From UBA1774 sp045223835 (GTDB lineage: Bacteria; Bacillota; Clostridia; Oscillospirales; Oscillospiraceae), in NCBI GenBank assembly GCA_045223835.1, contig JBGUZS010000018.1, positions 1 to 28,762 of the forward strand: a DNA stretch of 28,762 nucleotides, given 5' to 3'. Position numbers and translations under genes: made by a program. A model generated the notes under the pieces. It searched no databases, was not told the DNA's origin, and saw nothing but the letters and a program-made list of their open reading frames with translations. The first letter of the stretch is position 1; each line of letters starts with the position of its first letter. Shown here piece after piece: positions 7,493 to 15,043 of the stretch.

Positions 7493-7770
7493 GGCTCCTC
7501 TTTTCTGGCCGCCAGCCTGGCCACCTCGCTGAACCGGTCCATCACCTTACCGTAATTGCTGCGGATATGGGGGAACGGGCAGCGGGAGCAGTCCTTGACC
7601 CCCTCCTCCGTATAGCGGAAATTGCCGCCACATTTCTCCCCCAGGGCATACAGGGGGCACCAGCAGAAGAGGCAGTTGAAGTTTTCCGGGTCCGCAGTGG
7701 GGTGACAGGGGAAGCATTCGCATTCCCGATTGCAATAGAAGGCGTAGTGCTTATCCTTCCAATCATCCAT
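7489..7770 (-). CDS. Cysteine-rich small-domain protein (metal-binding type)
   Basis: A 93-residue protein with ten cysteines: C13, C17, C19, C22, C33, C36, C38, C47, C61 and C64. The patterns FYCNRECECFPCH, FNCLFCWCPLYALGEKCGG and DCSRCPFPH match the cysteine-rich small domain seen as short stand-alone proteins in anaerobes and methanogens (zf-like family as I know it). The cysteines suggest a zinc or iron-sulfur site. Function is unknown. An AGGAAAGG site lies at 7781-7788. It overlaps cca by four bases, so it is likely co-expressed with tRNA end repair, but that does not prove a shared role. Confidence 0.8.
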   Translation of the reverse strand: MDDWKDKHYAFYCNRECECFPCHPTADPENFNCLFCWCPLYALGEKCGGNFRYTEEGVKDCSRCPFPHIRSNYGKVMDRFSEVARLAARKEEP

Positions 7771-7790
7771 GATTCTTTTTCCTTTCCTGA

Positions 7791-7820
7791 ATTGTCACCG
7801 GATCGTCAACGTGGTACAAT
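7791..7820. promoter_or_regulatory. Symmetric bidirectional promoter between the Cys-rich gene and the SDR gene
   Basis: On the plus strand TTGTCA (7792-7797) and TACAAT (7815-7820) are 17 bases apart and serve the SDR gene. On the minus strand TTGTAC (7819-7814) and GACAAT (7796-7791) are also 17 bases apart and point at the Cys-rich gene. Each -10 box overlaps the other promoter's -35 box. The minus-strand leader would be only about 14 bases. Confidence 0.55.
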
Positions 7821-7866
7821 ATTTATAACCGGCCTTGAGGCCGGGATAGGTCTGGAGGGATCCCCC

Positions 7867-8574
7867 ATGGGTAAGACCGGTCTGGTCACCGGAGGCGCGG
7901 GCGGTATCGGCTCTGCCATCTGCCGCGCCCTTGCCGCAGACGGCTGGCATGTGCTCGTCGCCTACCATCATTCCGCCGAAGCCGCGGAAGCCCTGGCCGG
8001 GGAGATCGGCGGCGCCGCCGTATATGCGGATCTGACGGTTCCGGAGGAGGTAGACGCCCTGTTCGAAAGGGCGGGCGGCGTGGACCTTCTGGTGAATAAT
8101 GCGGGGATCTCCCGCTATGGTCTGCTCACCGACCTGAGCTACCGGGATTGGCAGGAGCTGTTCCGGGTGAATGCGGACGCGGTGTTTCTCTGCTGCCGGG
8201 CTGCGATCCCCTATATGGTGCACAGGAAGCGGGGGAGCATTCTGAACATCTCCTCCATGTGGGGCCAGACAGGCGGTTCCTGCGAGGTGGGATACAGCGC
8301 CTCCAAGGCGGCGGTCATCGGTCTGACCAAGGCCCTGGCCAAGGAGCTGGCCCCTTCGGGCATACGGGTGAACTGCATCGCCCCCGGGGTGATCCGCACC
8401 CGGATGCTGGAGGGGTTCACGGAGGCTGAGCTGGAGGCGCTTCGGCTGGAAACGCCTCTGGAGCGGCTGGGCACGCCGGAGGACGTGGGCAATCTGGCGG
8501 CCTTCCTGGCCTCGGACCGGGCAGGCTTCATCACCGGTCAGATCGTGGGTCTGAACGGCGGCTTTGTGATCTAA
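7867..8574 (+). CDS. SDR-family oxidoreductase (FabG-like)
   Basis: A classical short-chain dehydrogenase/reductase of 235 residues. The NAD(P) loop TGGAGGIG is at residues 8-15, NNAG at 77-80, the catalytic serine near 130 in ILNISSMWG, and Y143-x-x-x-K147 in YSASK. RVNCIAPGVIRTRM and the C-terminal ITGQIVGLNGGF are typical of 3-oxoacyl-ACP reductases. FabG-like proteins outside a fatty-acid cluster may act on other substrates, so I give no gene symbol. The ATG at 7867 has GGAGG eight bases upstream. The TAA stop overlaps the TAG of the convergent PP2C gene. Confidence 0.88.
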   Translation: MGKTGLVTGGAGGIGSAICRALAADGWHVLVAYHHSAEAAEALAGEIGGAAVYADLTVPEEVDALFERAGGVDLLVNNAGISRYGLLTDLSYRDWQELFRVNADAVFLCCRAAIPYMVHRKRGSILNISSMWGQTGGSCEVGYSASKAAVIGLTKALAKELAPSGIRVNCIAPGVIRTRMLEGFTEAELEALRLETPLERLGTPEDVGNLAAFLASDRAGFITGQIVGLNGGFVI

Positions 8575-9371
8575 AACAGCCGGAGCTGCACCTGGACGCA
8601 GAGGGCGGTGAGATTATCCCTGCTCCCGGATCGGGAGGCGGCTTCCGTCAGCGCCCTTGCCGCCGCCGCGGGGCTGCCTTTTCCCAGCAGCCGGGCCATC
8701 TCCGCCTCCTCCAGGCTGCCGCTCACCCCGTCGCTGCACAGGAGGAAGCGGTCTCCGGCTTCCGGCTCCATCCGCCGGAAAAAGGGCTGAAGCGCGTCCG
8801 CTCCCTGATCGCTGCCCAAATGGCGCATCAGGGCGTGTCTGCGGGAATCTGTCCTGGCTTCCTGCGGGGTGAGGTCCCCCCGGCGCTGAAGAAACGCCGC
8901 CAGGGTATGATCCCGGGTGAGCAGGCTGAGCTCCCCCCTCCGCAGGCAATAGACGCGGCAGTCTCCCAGATTGCAGATCAGGGCCTCCCTGCCCCTCAGG
9001 AGGAGCATGGCCATGGCCGCGCCCACGGCGGCCTGCAGCTCTTCGCCCCGGCGGCGGAGTTTCGCGTTTGCTTCCTGCACGTAGGACTGGACCGCGCTTC
9101 GGAAAGCCTCCTGGTCCCGGGCGCCGAGCAGCTCGCCCCGCTTCTGCCGCAGCAGCTCCGCGGCGGCGAAGCTGGCATACTCCCCCGCCTGCTCTCCTCC
9201 CATGCCGTCAAAGACGGCCACCACCCCTTTGGACCGAAGTCCGGCGGTGCGGGGAGCGGCGTCCTCCTCTCCCTCCGCCAGGAGGGAGCCATCCAAGAAA
9301 TAGTTGTCCTCGTTATTCGGTCTTTCCCCCTTGCGGGAAAAACCGGCACAGGACCAGAAATATGCGGGCAT
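8571..9371 (-). CDS. PP2C-family serine/threonine protein phosphatase
   Basis: A 266-residue cytoplasmic metal-dependent phosphatase of the PrpC/Stp type, which reverses phosphorylation by Hanks-type kinases. Motifs run in order: PNNEDNYFLD (D22 binds metal), VAVFDGMGGEQAGEYAS (D55-G-M-G-G59), ALICNLGDCRVY, LLTRDHT, FLLCSDGVSGSLE and SRDNLTALCV. All metal-binding aspartates appear present. The ATG at 9371 follows AAAGGAG with an 8-base gap; an in-frame ATG at 9461 lies upstream of the predicted transcription start and is rejected. No kinase gene is nearby, unlike the common prpC-prkC pairing. The 3' end overlaps the SDR gene by four bases with no room for a terminator. Confidence 0.9.
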   Translation of the reverse strand: MPAYFWSCAGFSRKGERPNNEDNYFLDGSLLAEGEEDAAPRTAGLRSKGVVAVFDGMGGEQAGEYASFAAAELLRQKRGELLGARDQEAFRSAVQSYVQEANAKLRRRGEELQAAVGAAMAMLLLRGREALICNLGDCRVYCLRRGELSLLTRDHTLAAFLQRRGDLTPQEARTDSRRHALMRHLGSDQGADALQPFFRRMEPEAGDRFLLCSDGVSGSLEEAEMARLLGKGSPAAAARALTEAASRSGSRDNLTALCVQVQLRLF

Positions 9372-9426
9372 ACGGCTCACTCCTTTCCGCATCAAAGGGC
9401 CCAGGCCCTCGCTTCTCCACGGTACC

Positions 9427-9455
9427 AGTTTACCCCGACCCGCTCCCCCCGTCAA
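9427..9455 (-). promoter_or_regulatory. Sigma-A-like promoter of the PP2C gene
   Basis: On the minus strand TTGACG (9455-9450) and TAAACT (9432-9427) are 17 bases apart. The -35 box overlaps the ATG at 9455 of the divergent NusG-II gene, which is one reason to doubt that ATG as the real start. Confidence 0.65.
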
Positions 9456-9475
9456 TGGCAAAGGAGGTGTTTCCC

Positions 9476-9850
9476 CTGGACAGCAAACCCGAATTCTCCC
9501 TCAGGCTGCTGCTGGGGGGCATCCTGCTGCTGACTGCGGCGGCTCTGGGCTGTCTGCTCCTGTTCTCCGCCCGGGGAGCAAGGTCGGCGGAGATCTACCG
9601 GGAAGGGAAGCTGGTGCAGCGCGTCGACCTGCGCAATGTGCCCGTCCCCTATACCCTGGATGTGGGGGAGGGAAACACGCTGGAGGTCGAGCGGGGAAGG
9701 ATCCGGATGCTTCGGGCGGACTGCCCGGATCAGGTCTGCGTACACCAGAGCTGGTCCTCGGCCGCCGCCAAGCCCATCGTCTGTCTTCCCAACCGGGTCA
9801 CGGTGATCCTGTCGGGCAGCGGCTGCGAACCGGACGGGGTGCTGGGATGA
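9476..9850 (+). CDS. NusG domain II-containing protein, membrane-anchored
   Basis: A small protein with one N-terminal membrane helix (FSLRLLLGGILLLTAAALG) and an extracytoplasmic NusG-II-like domain. Visible signs are EIYREGKLVQRVDL, a beta-rich middle, DCPDQVCVHQSW (the usual cysteine pair) and IVCLPNRVTVIL. Such proteins commonly precede a Gx/HepS-like membrane protein, as here. The start is unclear: an ATG at 9455 has no ribosome site, while the best site in the region, AAAGGAGGTG (9460-9469), lies after it and points to a CTG at 9476. I annotate from the CTG (124 residues); the ATG adds seven. The stop overlaps the next ATG by four bases. Confidence 0.75.
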   Translation: MDSKPEFSLRLLLGGILLLTAAALGCLLLFSARGARSAEIYREGKLVQRVDLRNVPVPYTLDVGEGNTLEVERGRIRMLRADCPDQVCVHQSWSSAAAKPIVCLPNRVTVILSGSGCEPDGVLG

Positions 9851-10356
9851 AGACGAAAAAGCTCTGTATCCTGGCTCTGTTCAGCGCCATCGCCCTGAGC
9901 ATCTGGGCGGCAGAGGGGCTCATCCCCCCCATCGTTCCCCTGCCGGGGATCCGCCTGGGTCTCGCCAACATCCTGCTGCTCCTGACCCTGTATCTCTATG
10001 GGCGGCGGGAGACCGCCCTGGTGCTCACCGTTCGCCTGGTCCTGGGCGCGGCGCTGGCGGGTACCCTGCTGAGCTTTCTCTATAGTCTGGCGGGGGCGCT
10101 CCTGGCCTTCGGCGTCATGGCCCTCCTGAAGCCCCGGGTGCGGGAACCGCGGATCTGGGCCCTCAGCGCCTATGCCGCCGCGGCGCATAACCTGGGGCAG
10201 CTTCTGGCTGCCCGCCTGCTGCTGGGAACCCCGGGGATCTGGTGGTACCTCCCCGCCCTGATGCTCTCCGGTATTCTCACCGGGCTGTTCACCGGCTTTT
10301 GCGCCCGCTTCGCCCTGCTTCCCCTGCGCAGGCTGACGGACGGGGAGAAGCCCTGA
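9847..10356 (+). CDS. Gx transporter family / heptaprenyl diphosphate synthase component I-like membrane protein
   Basis: A 169-residue membrane protein of about five helices with the family signature GLIPPIVPLPGIRLGLANI near the N-terminus and VRLVLGAALAGTLLSFLYSLAGALLAF in pieces after it. Databases label this family both as component I of heptaprenyl diphosphate synthase and as a Gx or ECF-S-like transporter; the sequence suggests a substrate-binding membrane subunit rather than a soluble prenyl synthase. The real substrate is unknown. The ATG at 9847 overlaps the NusG-II stop (ATGA), so the pair is co-translated. The FMN-binding or ApbE genes that sometimes accompany this pair are absent. 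Confidence 0.8.
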   Translation: MKTKKLCILALFSAIALSIWAAEGLIPPIVPLPGIRLGLANILLLLTLYLYGRRETALVLTVRLVLGAALAGTLLSFLYSLAGALLAFGVMALLKPRVREPRIWALSAYAAAAHNLGQLLAARLLLGTPGIWWYLPALMLSGILTGLFTGFCARFALLPLRRLTDGEKP

Positions 10357-10395
10357 ATCATGGAGGACGGCATCTATGCCAAAACGGGTTTTCCA

Positions 10396-10425
10396 TTGGA
10401 CAAAAACCCAGCGGTATGGTATAGT
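10396..10425 (+). promoter_or_regulatory. Promoter of copA with a flanking inverted repeat
   Basis: TTGGAC (10396-10401) and TATAGT (10420-10425) are 18 bases apart. GGGTTTT (10386-10392) and AAAACCC (10403-10409) form an inverted repeat around the -35 box and could be a repressor site. No classic CopY box (TACA-N2-TGTA) is visible. Confidence 0.5.
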
Positions 10426-10464
10426 TTTTGTCGCCGACGGCCATATTCGAGGAAGGAGCAAGAT

Positions 10465-13050
10465 ATGCGTACGGAGAAATTTCAAGTCACGGGCATGACC
10501 TGCGCCGCCTGCAGCGCCCATGTGGAGAAAGCGGTATCCGCCCTTGAGGGCGTAGAAGAAGTATCCGTCAGTCTGCTCACCAACTCGATGATGGTCAGCT
10601 GGGACGAGGAACGGGAATCCGCGGACAGCATCTGCCGGGCGGTTTCCGATGCGGGCTACGGCGCCTCCCCCGCCGCCGGGGCGGAAAGCCCCGGGGATCA
10701 GAAGGCGGAGCGGACGGCGCTGGAGGACACGGAGAGTCCGCGGATCTTCCGGCGGCTTGTCGTCTCCCTGGTCCTGCTTCTCCCGCTCATGTATGTTTCC
10801 ATGGGCCACCATATGTGGGGCTGGCCCGTGCCGCAATTCCTCCGGCATAATATGCTCACCATCGGCATCTATGAGCTGATCCTCAGCGCCGCCGTCATGG
10901 TAGTCAATCAGCGATTTTTCATCAGCGGCTTCAAAAGCCTGACCCACGGAGCCCCCAACATGGATACCCTGGTGTCCCTGGGCAGCGGCGCCGCCTTCGC
11001 CTACAGTACCGCCGTACTGTTCCGCCTGGCTTCGGCGGGAGGCGAAGCGGATTATTATTTTGAGTCCGCCGCCATGATCCTCACCCTCATCACCGTGGGC
11101 AAGCTGCTGGAGGCGCGGAGCAAGGGCAAAACCACCAACGCCATCCGCAGTCTGATGGATCTGGCTCCGGATACCGCCTGCGTCCTGCGGGATGGGGTCG
11201 AGGTCCAGATCCCCGCGGAACAGGTGCGCGTTGACGATCTCTTCCTGGTCCGGCCCGGGGAGCGCATCCCGGTGGACGGCGAAGTGGTCTCCGGGGAGAG
11301 CGCCGTGAATGAATCCGCCCTGACGGGGGAAAGCCTGCCCGTGGACAAGGCTCCCGGCAGCCGGGTCAGCGCCGCCACCCTGAACCAGAACGGCGCCCTG
11401 ACCTGCCGGGCCACCCGTGTCGGCGCGGATACCACCCTCCGGCAGATCATCGACCTGGTGGAGACCGCCGCCGCAGGCAAGGCACCCATCGCCAAAACGG
11501 CGGATCGGGTGAGCGCCGTATTCGTCCCGGTGGTCCTGGCCATTGCCCTCGTTACCTGCGCTGCCTGGCTCATTGCCGGGCGGGCCTTCGGCTTCGCCCT
11601 GGCCAGGGCGGTGAGCGTCCTGGTGATCAGCTGTCCCTGCGCCTTGGGTCTGGCCACGCCCGTGGCCATCATGGTGGGCAGCGGCAAGGGCGCGAAAAAC
11701 GGGATCCTCTTCAAGACCGCATCCGCCCTGGAGGCCGCGGGAGGGGCCGATATCCTGGTGCTGGATAAAACCGGTACCGTCACCAAGGGGGAACCGGAGG
11801 TGACGGATCTGCTCCCCGCTCCGGGGGTCACCCGGGAGGAGCTTTTGGCAGCAGCCGCCGCCCTGGAGGCGCCCAGCGAGCACCCCCTTGCCCGGGCCAT
11901 TCGGGAGAAGGGCGAGGCGGAGGGCCTGACTCTGCCTTCCGTGGAGAGCTTCCAGGCTCTTCCGGGCCATGGGGTCCGGGGCATGCTGGGCGGACATGAG
12001 GCGCTGGGCGCCAGCGCCGCCTATTTCAAGGAAATGGGCCTGATGACGCCGGCCCTGGAAACCGCCGGAGCAAGGCTTGCCGAGGCGGGCAAAACCCCCC
12101 TGTTTTTCTCCCTGGCCGGCCGCCCCCTGGGCATTGCCGCCGTGGCGGACGAGGTGAAGGAGGACAGCGCCGCTGCCATTGCGGAGCTGAAAGCCATGGG
12201 CGTCCGGGTCCTGCTCCTGACGGGGGACAACCGCCGCTCCGCCGGGGCCATTGCCGCCCGCATCGGCGTGGAGGGTGTGATCTCCGACGTGCTTCCCGGG
12301 GATAAGGAGGCCGTCATCCGCCGCCTTCAGGAATACGGGAAGGTCGCCATGGTGGGAGACGGCATCAACGACGCCCCTGCCCTGACCCGGGCGGATATCG
12401 GCATTGCCATCGGAGCCGGTGCAGATGTGGCTCTGGATGCGGCGGATGTGGTGCTCATGAAATCCACCCCGTCGGATATCCCCGCCGCCATCCGGCTTTC
12501 CCGCCGGGTGCTGCGGAACATCAGGGAAAACCTGTTCTGGGCTTTCTTCTATAACTGCATCGGCATCCCTCTGGCTGCCGGGGTCCTGATCCCCGCCTTC
12601 GGCCTGACCCTGAGCCCCATGATCGGTGCGGCGGCCATGAGCCTTTCCAGCTTCTGCGTGGTCACCAACGCCCTGCGGCTGAACCTGCTGAACATCCGCA
12701 GCAGCAAGGGGGACGGGAAGCGAAGCCCGGTGCAGCTGCCGGATCTGGAGGAGTTTTCCGCCCTGACGATCGTCCCGGCGGAGGAGGAATATATGGAGCC
12801 GGCCTCAGAGCCGGAGAATAAGGAGGAAACGACCATGAAGAAGATCATCACCGTGGAGGGCATGATGTGCGGCAACTGCCAGAAGCATGTGCAGAAGGCG
12901 CTGGCCGCCGTCCCCGGCGTCAGCGAGGCCGTGGTGGACCTGGATGCGGGCAAGGCTACCGTCACCCTGAGCGCCGATGTGGCGGACAAGGTCCTGATGG
13001 ACGCCGTCACCGAGGCCGGGTATACCCCCAAGGCCTGCGCTGCCTGCTGA
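10465..13050 (+). CDS. copA: Copper-exporting P1B-type ATPase fused to a C-terminal CopZ-like HMA domain
   Basis: CopA pumps Cu(I) out of the cytoplasm using ATP. The 861-residue protein has an N-terminal metal-binding domain (GMTCAAC, residues 10-16), a membrane region with YVSMGHHMW, the actuator TGES, the transmembrane metal site CPC at 390-392, the phosphorylated D434 in DKTGT, SEHPLARAI, and GDGINDAP near 632. MSLSSFCVVTNALRL in the last helix is typical of Cu(I) pumps. After an acidic linker comes a second HMA domain (GMMCGNC, residues 799-805) at the C-terminus, where CopA normally ends. This tail matches a whole CopZ chaperone and keeps its own ribosome site and ATG. The ATG at 10465 has AAGGAG six bases upstream. 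No CsoR or CopY regulator gene is adjacent. Confidence 0.96.
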   Translation: MRTEKFQVTGMTCAACSAHVEKAVSALEGVEEVSVSLLTNSMMVSWDEERESADSICRAVSDAGYGASPAAGAESPGDQKAERTALEDTESPRIFRRLVVSLVLLLPLMYVSMGHHMWGWPVPQFLRHNMLTIGIYELILSAAVMVVNQRFFISGFKSLTHGAPNMDTLVSLGSGAAFAYSTAVLFRLASAGGEADYYFESAAMILTLITVGKLLEARSKGKTTNAIRSLMDLAPDTACVLRDGVEVQIPAEQVRVDDLFLVRPGERIPVDGEVVSGESAVNESALTGESLPVDKAPGSRVSAATLNQNGALTCRATRVGADTTLRQIIDLVETAAAGKAPIAKTADRVSAVFVPVVLAIALVTCAAWLIAGRAFGFALARAVSVLVISCPCALGLATPVAIMVGSGKGAKNGILFKTASALEAAGGADILVLDKTGTVTKGEPEVTDLLPAPGVTREELLAAAAALEAPSEHPLARAIREKGEAEGLTLPSVESFQALPGHGVRGMLGGHEALGASAAYFKEMGLMTPALETAGARLAEAGKTPLFFSLAGRPLGIAAVADEVKEDSAAAIAELKAMGVRVLLLTGDNRRSAGAIAARIGVEGVISDVLPGDKEAVIRRLQEYGKVAMVGDGINDAPALTRADIGIAIGAGADVALDAADVVLMKSTPSDIPAAIRLSRRVLRNIRENLFWAFFYNCIGIPLAAGVLIPAFGLTLSPMIGAAAMSLSSFCVVTNALRLNLLNIRSSKGDGKRSPVQLPDLEEFSALTIVPAEEEYMEPASEPENKEETTMKKIITVEGMMCGNCQKHVQKALAAVPGVSEAVVDLDAGKATVTLSADVADKVLMDAVTEAGYTPKACAAC
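12820..12837 (+). promoter_or_regulatory. Internal ribosome site and ATG for a stand-alone CopZ-like product
   Basis: Inside copA, AAGGAGG (12820-12826) lies eight bases before an in-frame ATG (12835). Initiation there would give a 71-residue protein (12835-13050) beginning MKKIITVEGMMCGNC, the full size of a free CopZ chaperone. The out-of-frame TAAGGAGG looks like a former intergenic region. Whether it is used is not shown by sequence alone. Confidence 0.5.
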
Positions 13051-13080
13051 ACGCGCTGAACGTTCGCACCGGATAGTCTG

Positions 13081-13123
13081 ACCGGCCCCCTTCCAATGGA
13101 AGGAGGCCGGTTATCTGCTTTCC
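13081..13123 (+). terminator. Rho-independent terminator of copA
   Basis: ACCGGCC (13081-13087) pairs with GGCCGGT (13105-13111), and after one A-C mismatch CCTTCC (13089-13094) pairs with GGAAGG (13098-13103) around AAT. A moderately T-rich tail (TATCTGCTTT) follows. Confidence 0.75.
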
Positions 13124-13131
13124 TTATGCCT

Positions 13132-14913
13132 TTATGCCTGACCGTACTTCTCCGCATCCTCCGTCAGGAGGCGGCCGAGGACGGTATAGACGCAGGCGGG
13201 CCAGCTGCCGCCGCCGCCCCCGAAGCCGTAGCCGCCCTTGTTCAGGGGGTGGATCAGGAAGGGCATGCCCTGCTCCATGAGGGCGGTGCAGTACCGCCCG
13301 GCGATGAGCCTGCCCGCGTCCCGCCGCCGGGAGCGCAGGAGCCCGGCGCAGATGAAGAGCATGCTGGGGGGAACGATATTGCCCCGGGCGATGCTCCGGC
13401 CGGAGGGCTCGAACCAGTCGCTGTCCAGCTCCTCCATGCTCAGACCCCAGGGGGTGAGGAACTTGCCCTCCACCAGCAGATCCTCCGCCAGCTTATCCAG
13501 CACCGCAGGCGGCAGCCGGTCTCCCAGCACTGCAGGGATATAGTGGATCAGGTTCCGGGACAGGACCTTTTCCCCGGTCCAGGGATCGATGCCCAGGAAA
13601 TGCTCCCCGTCCCACATGAGCTCCAGCATCCGGTCCAGCATGGTTTTGGACTTCTTCTCCCAGGCCTCCGCCTCCTCCGGCTTATCCAGGAGACGGGCCA
13701 GCTTTCCCTCCGCCTCGTACAGCAGGATCAGGTAAGCGGGCAGGTCCGGGGAGGCCATCTGCATATGGTCGATGAAGAGGGTGCAGTCGTCGAAGCCGGT
13801 CTCATCCCCATGCTCGTAGGCGGGGATGCCGTCCCCGTCCTCATCCCGGCAGTCCAGGAACCACTGGCCCCAGCGGCCCACGGCGGCATACAGCTCCTCC
13901 AGCTTTTCCCGGGGCACGTCCTTCTTCAGGTCCCGGTGGCGCATGATCTCCAGGATGGCCCAGCCGTGCACCGGCGGCTTGATCATCTGGGTGACGGTGG
14001 TCACATCGTTATACAGGTCGCAAAACTGGCCGTAGGGACTCACCCGATCCAGGGGCCCCAGGAGTAGATCAATGGCCGTATCCAGATGGGGCTCCAGGGC
14101 TGCCCCGTTCTGGCAGACCTGCCACTGGGAGGCGATCTCATTGCCCAGCATGACGATCATGGTATGATCCAGTCCCGCCGTAGGGGCGGTCAGCAGGGAC
14201 CAGAGGGTATACTCCGCCCGGATCCTCCCCTGCTCAAAGGGCTCGATGAACTTGGGCATGGCGGCATAGAAGCTCTCCCAGTCCGCCCGCATATCTGCCT
14301 TGGCCTGGGCATAAGTGGGATAGCTGTCCCGGGGATAGGCGGCGTGGGTGAACTCCTCCAGGGCCAGGGTGAAGCGGCCGTCCGGCCCGGGGACCGTGTC
14401 CCCCTTGACCTCGCCGCTGGAGAGCTTGGGTTCATCCCAATACCGGTTGAAGCGGAAATCGGAGCCCTCCAGCCCCTTGAACACCAGGGAACAGGTCCAG
14501 CGGAAAGCGAATTCCCAGGCGCCTCCCCTCCGGGGCTTTACGGTCTCATGCTGCTCGCAGTTTTTCTCCATGTGCAGGCCCATGCCCTTGTCCCCCTCCG
14601 CCATGAGCAGGGTGGGAGAGCCAAAGGTAAAGCGCACATTGCCGTACCGGGTGAGGAGGATGAGCTCGTCCGCCTCCCGCTGCACCACATAGGGGATCCG
14701 CCGCCCCTCAAAGGTGGGATAGAGGTCGATGAGCTTGTTGCCGTCCCGCGCCCGCACCGCGCCCCCATGGAGGGTGGAGAGGGTGATGGAGGAGGAGCCG
14801 TAGGAATTGGCCCGGACGGATATGCCGAACCAGGAGCCCCGGCGCTTGAAGAGGCTGCCCACCGGCGGGAAAAAGCTCTTTACATCTCGGAAAAAGGGAT
14901 CTCGTTCTGCCAT
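13132..14913 (-). CDS. Six-hairpin glycoside hydrolase (MGH1/GH63-like)
   Basis: A 593-residue protein without signal peptide, so presumably cytoplasmic. The C-terminal two thirds look like an (alpha/alpha)6 glycosidase: LWSLLTAPTAGLDHTMIVML, CDLYNDVTTVTQMIKPPVHGW, DGDGIPAYEHGDETGFDDC (a likely acid-bearing loop, common in GH63-type enzymes), DLPAYLILLYEAEGKLARLL, and FWLP-less GGSWPACVYTVLGRLL at the end. The N-terminal third is beta-rich. Relatives include mannosylglycerate hydrolase-like and GH63 alpha-glucosidase-like proteins; the substrate is not predictable here. AAAGGCGG lies before the ATG at 14913. The gene stands alone with its own strong promoter and no transporter or regulator beside it. 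Confidence 0.75.
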   Translation of the reverse strand: MAERDPFFRDVKSFFPPVGSLFKRRGSWFGISVRANSYGSSSITLSTLHGGAVRARDGNKLIDLYPTFEGRRIPYVVQREADELILLTRYGNVRFTFGSPTLLMAEGDKGMGLHMEKNCEQHETVKPRRGGAWEFAFRWTCSLVFKGLEGSDFRFNRYWDEPKLSSGEVKGDTVPGPDGRFTLALEEFTHAAYPRDSYPTYAQAKADMRADWESFYAAMPKFIEPFEQGRIRAEYTLWSLLTAPTAGLDHTMIVMLGNEIASQWQVCQNGAALEPHLDTAIDLLLGPLDRVSPYGQFCDLYNDVTTVTQMIKPPVHGWAILEIMRHRDLKKDVPREKLEELYAAVGRWGQWFLDCRDEDGDGIPAYEHGDETGFDDCTLFIDHMQMASPDLPAYLILLYEAEGKLARLLDKPEEAEAWEKKSKTMLDRMLELMWDGEHFLGIDPWTGEKVLSRNLIHYIPAVLGDRLPPAVLDKLAEDLLVEGKFLTPWGLSMEELDSDWFEPSGRSIARGNIVPPSMLFICAGLLRSRRRDAGRLIAGRYCTALMEQGMPFLIHPLNKGGYGFGGGGGSWPACVYTVLGRLLTEDAEKYGQA

Positions 14914-14948
14914 CGTTTTGACCGCCTTTCGTCATATTTTCTGCCTAT

Positions 14949-14977
14949 ATCATACCTTCCCTCCGCTCCCCTGTCAA
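14949..14977 (-). promoter_or_regulatory. Strong sigma-A-like promoter of the glycoside hydrolase gene
   Basis: On the minus strand a perfect TTGACA (14977-14972) and TATGAT (14954-14949) are 17 bases apart, the closest match to consensus in the window. It starts just after the terminator of the upstream AGCS gene. Confidence 0.8.
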
Positions 14978-14982
14978 CGCAG

Positions 14983-15009
14983 AAAGGGCTGCCGCAAATG
15001 CGGCAGCCC
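14983..15009 (-). terminator. Rho-independent terminator of the AGCS gene
   Basis: A perfect 10-bp stem (15009-15000 with 14995-14986) closed by four bases is followed on the minus strand by TTTCTG. It separates the AGCS gene from the glycosidase promoter. Confidence 0.8.
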
Positions 15010-15043
15010 CAGTCCTGTAGGAATGTGAAGCCGGGGTAAGGGA

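Noticed and set aside
9372..9461. ATG at 9461 as PP2C start
   Set aside because: It lies upstream of the PP2C promoter boxes; AAAGGAG precedes the ATG at 9371.
9730..11997. 755-codon minus-strand open frame across the Gx and copA genes
   Set aside because: It crosses two confirmed genes and an intergenic promoter, has low-complexity composition and no start signals.
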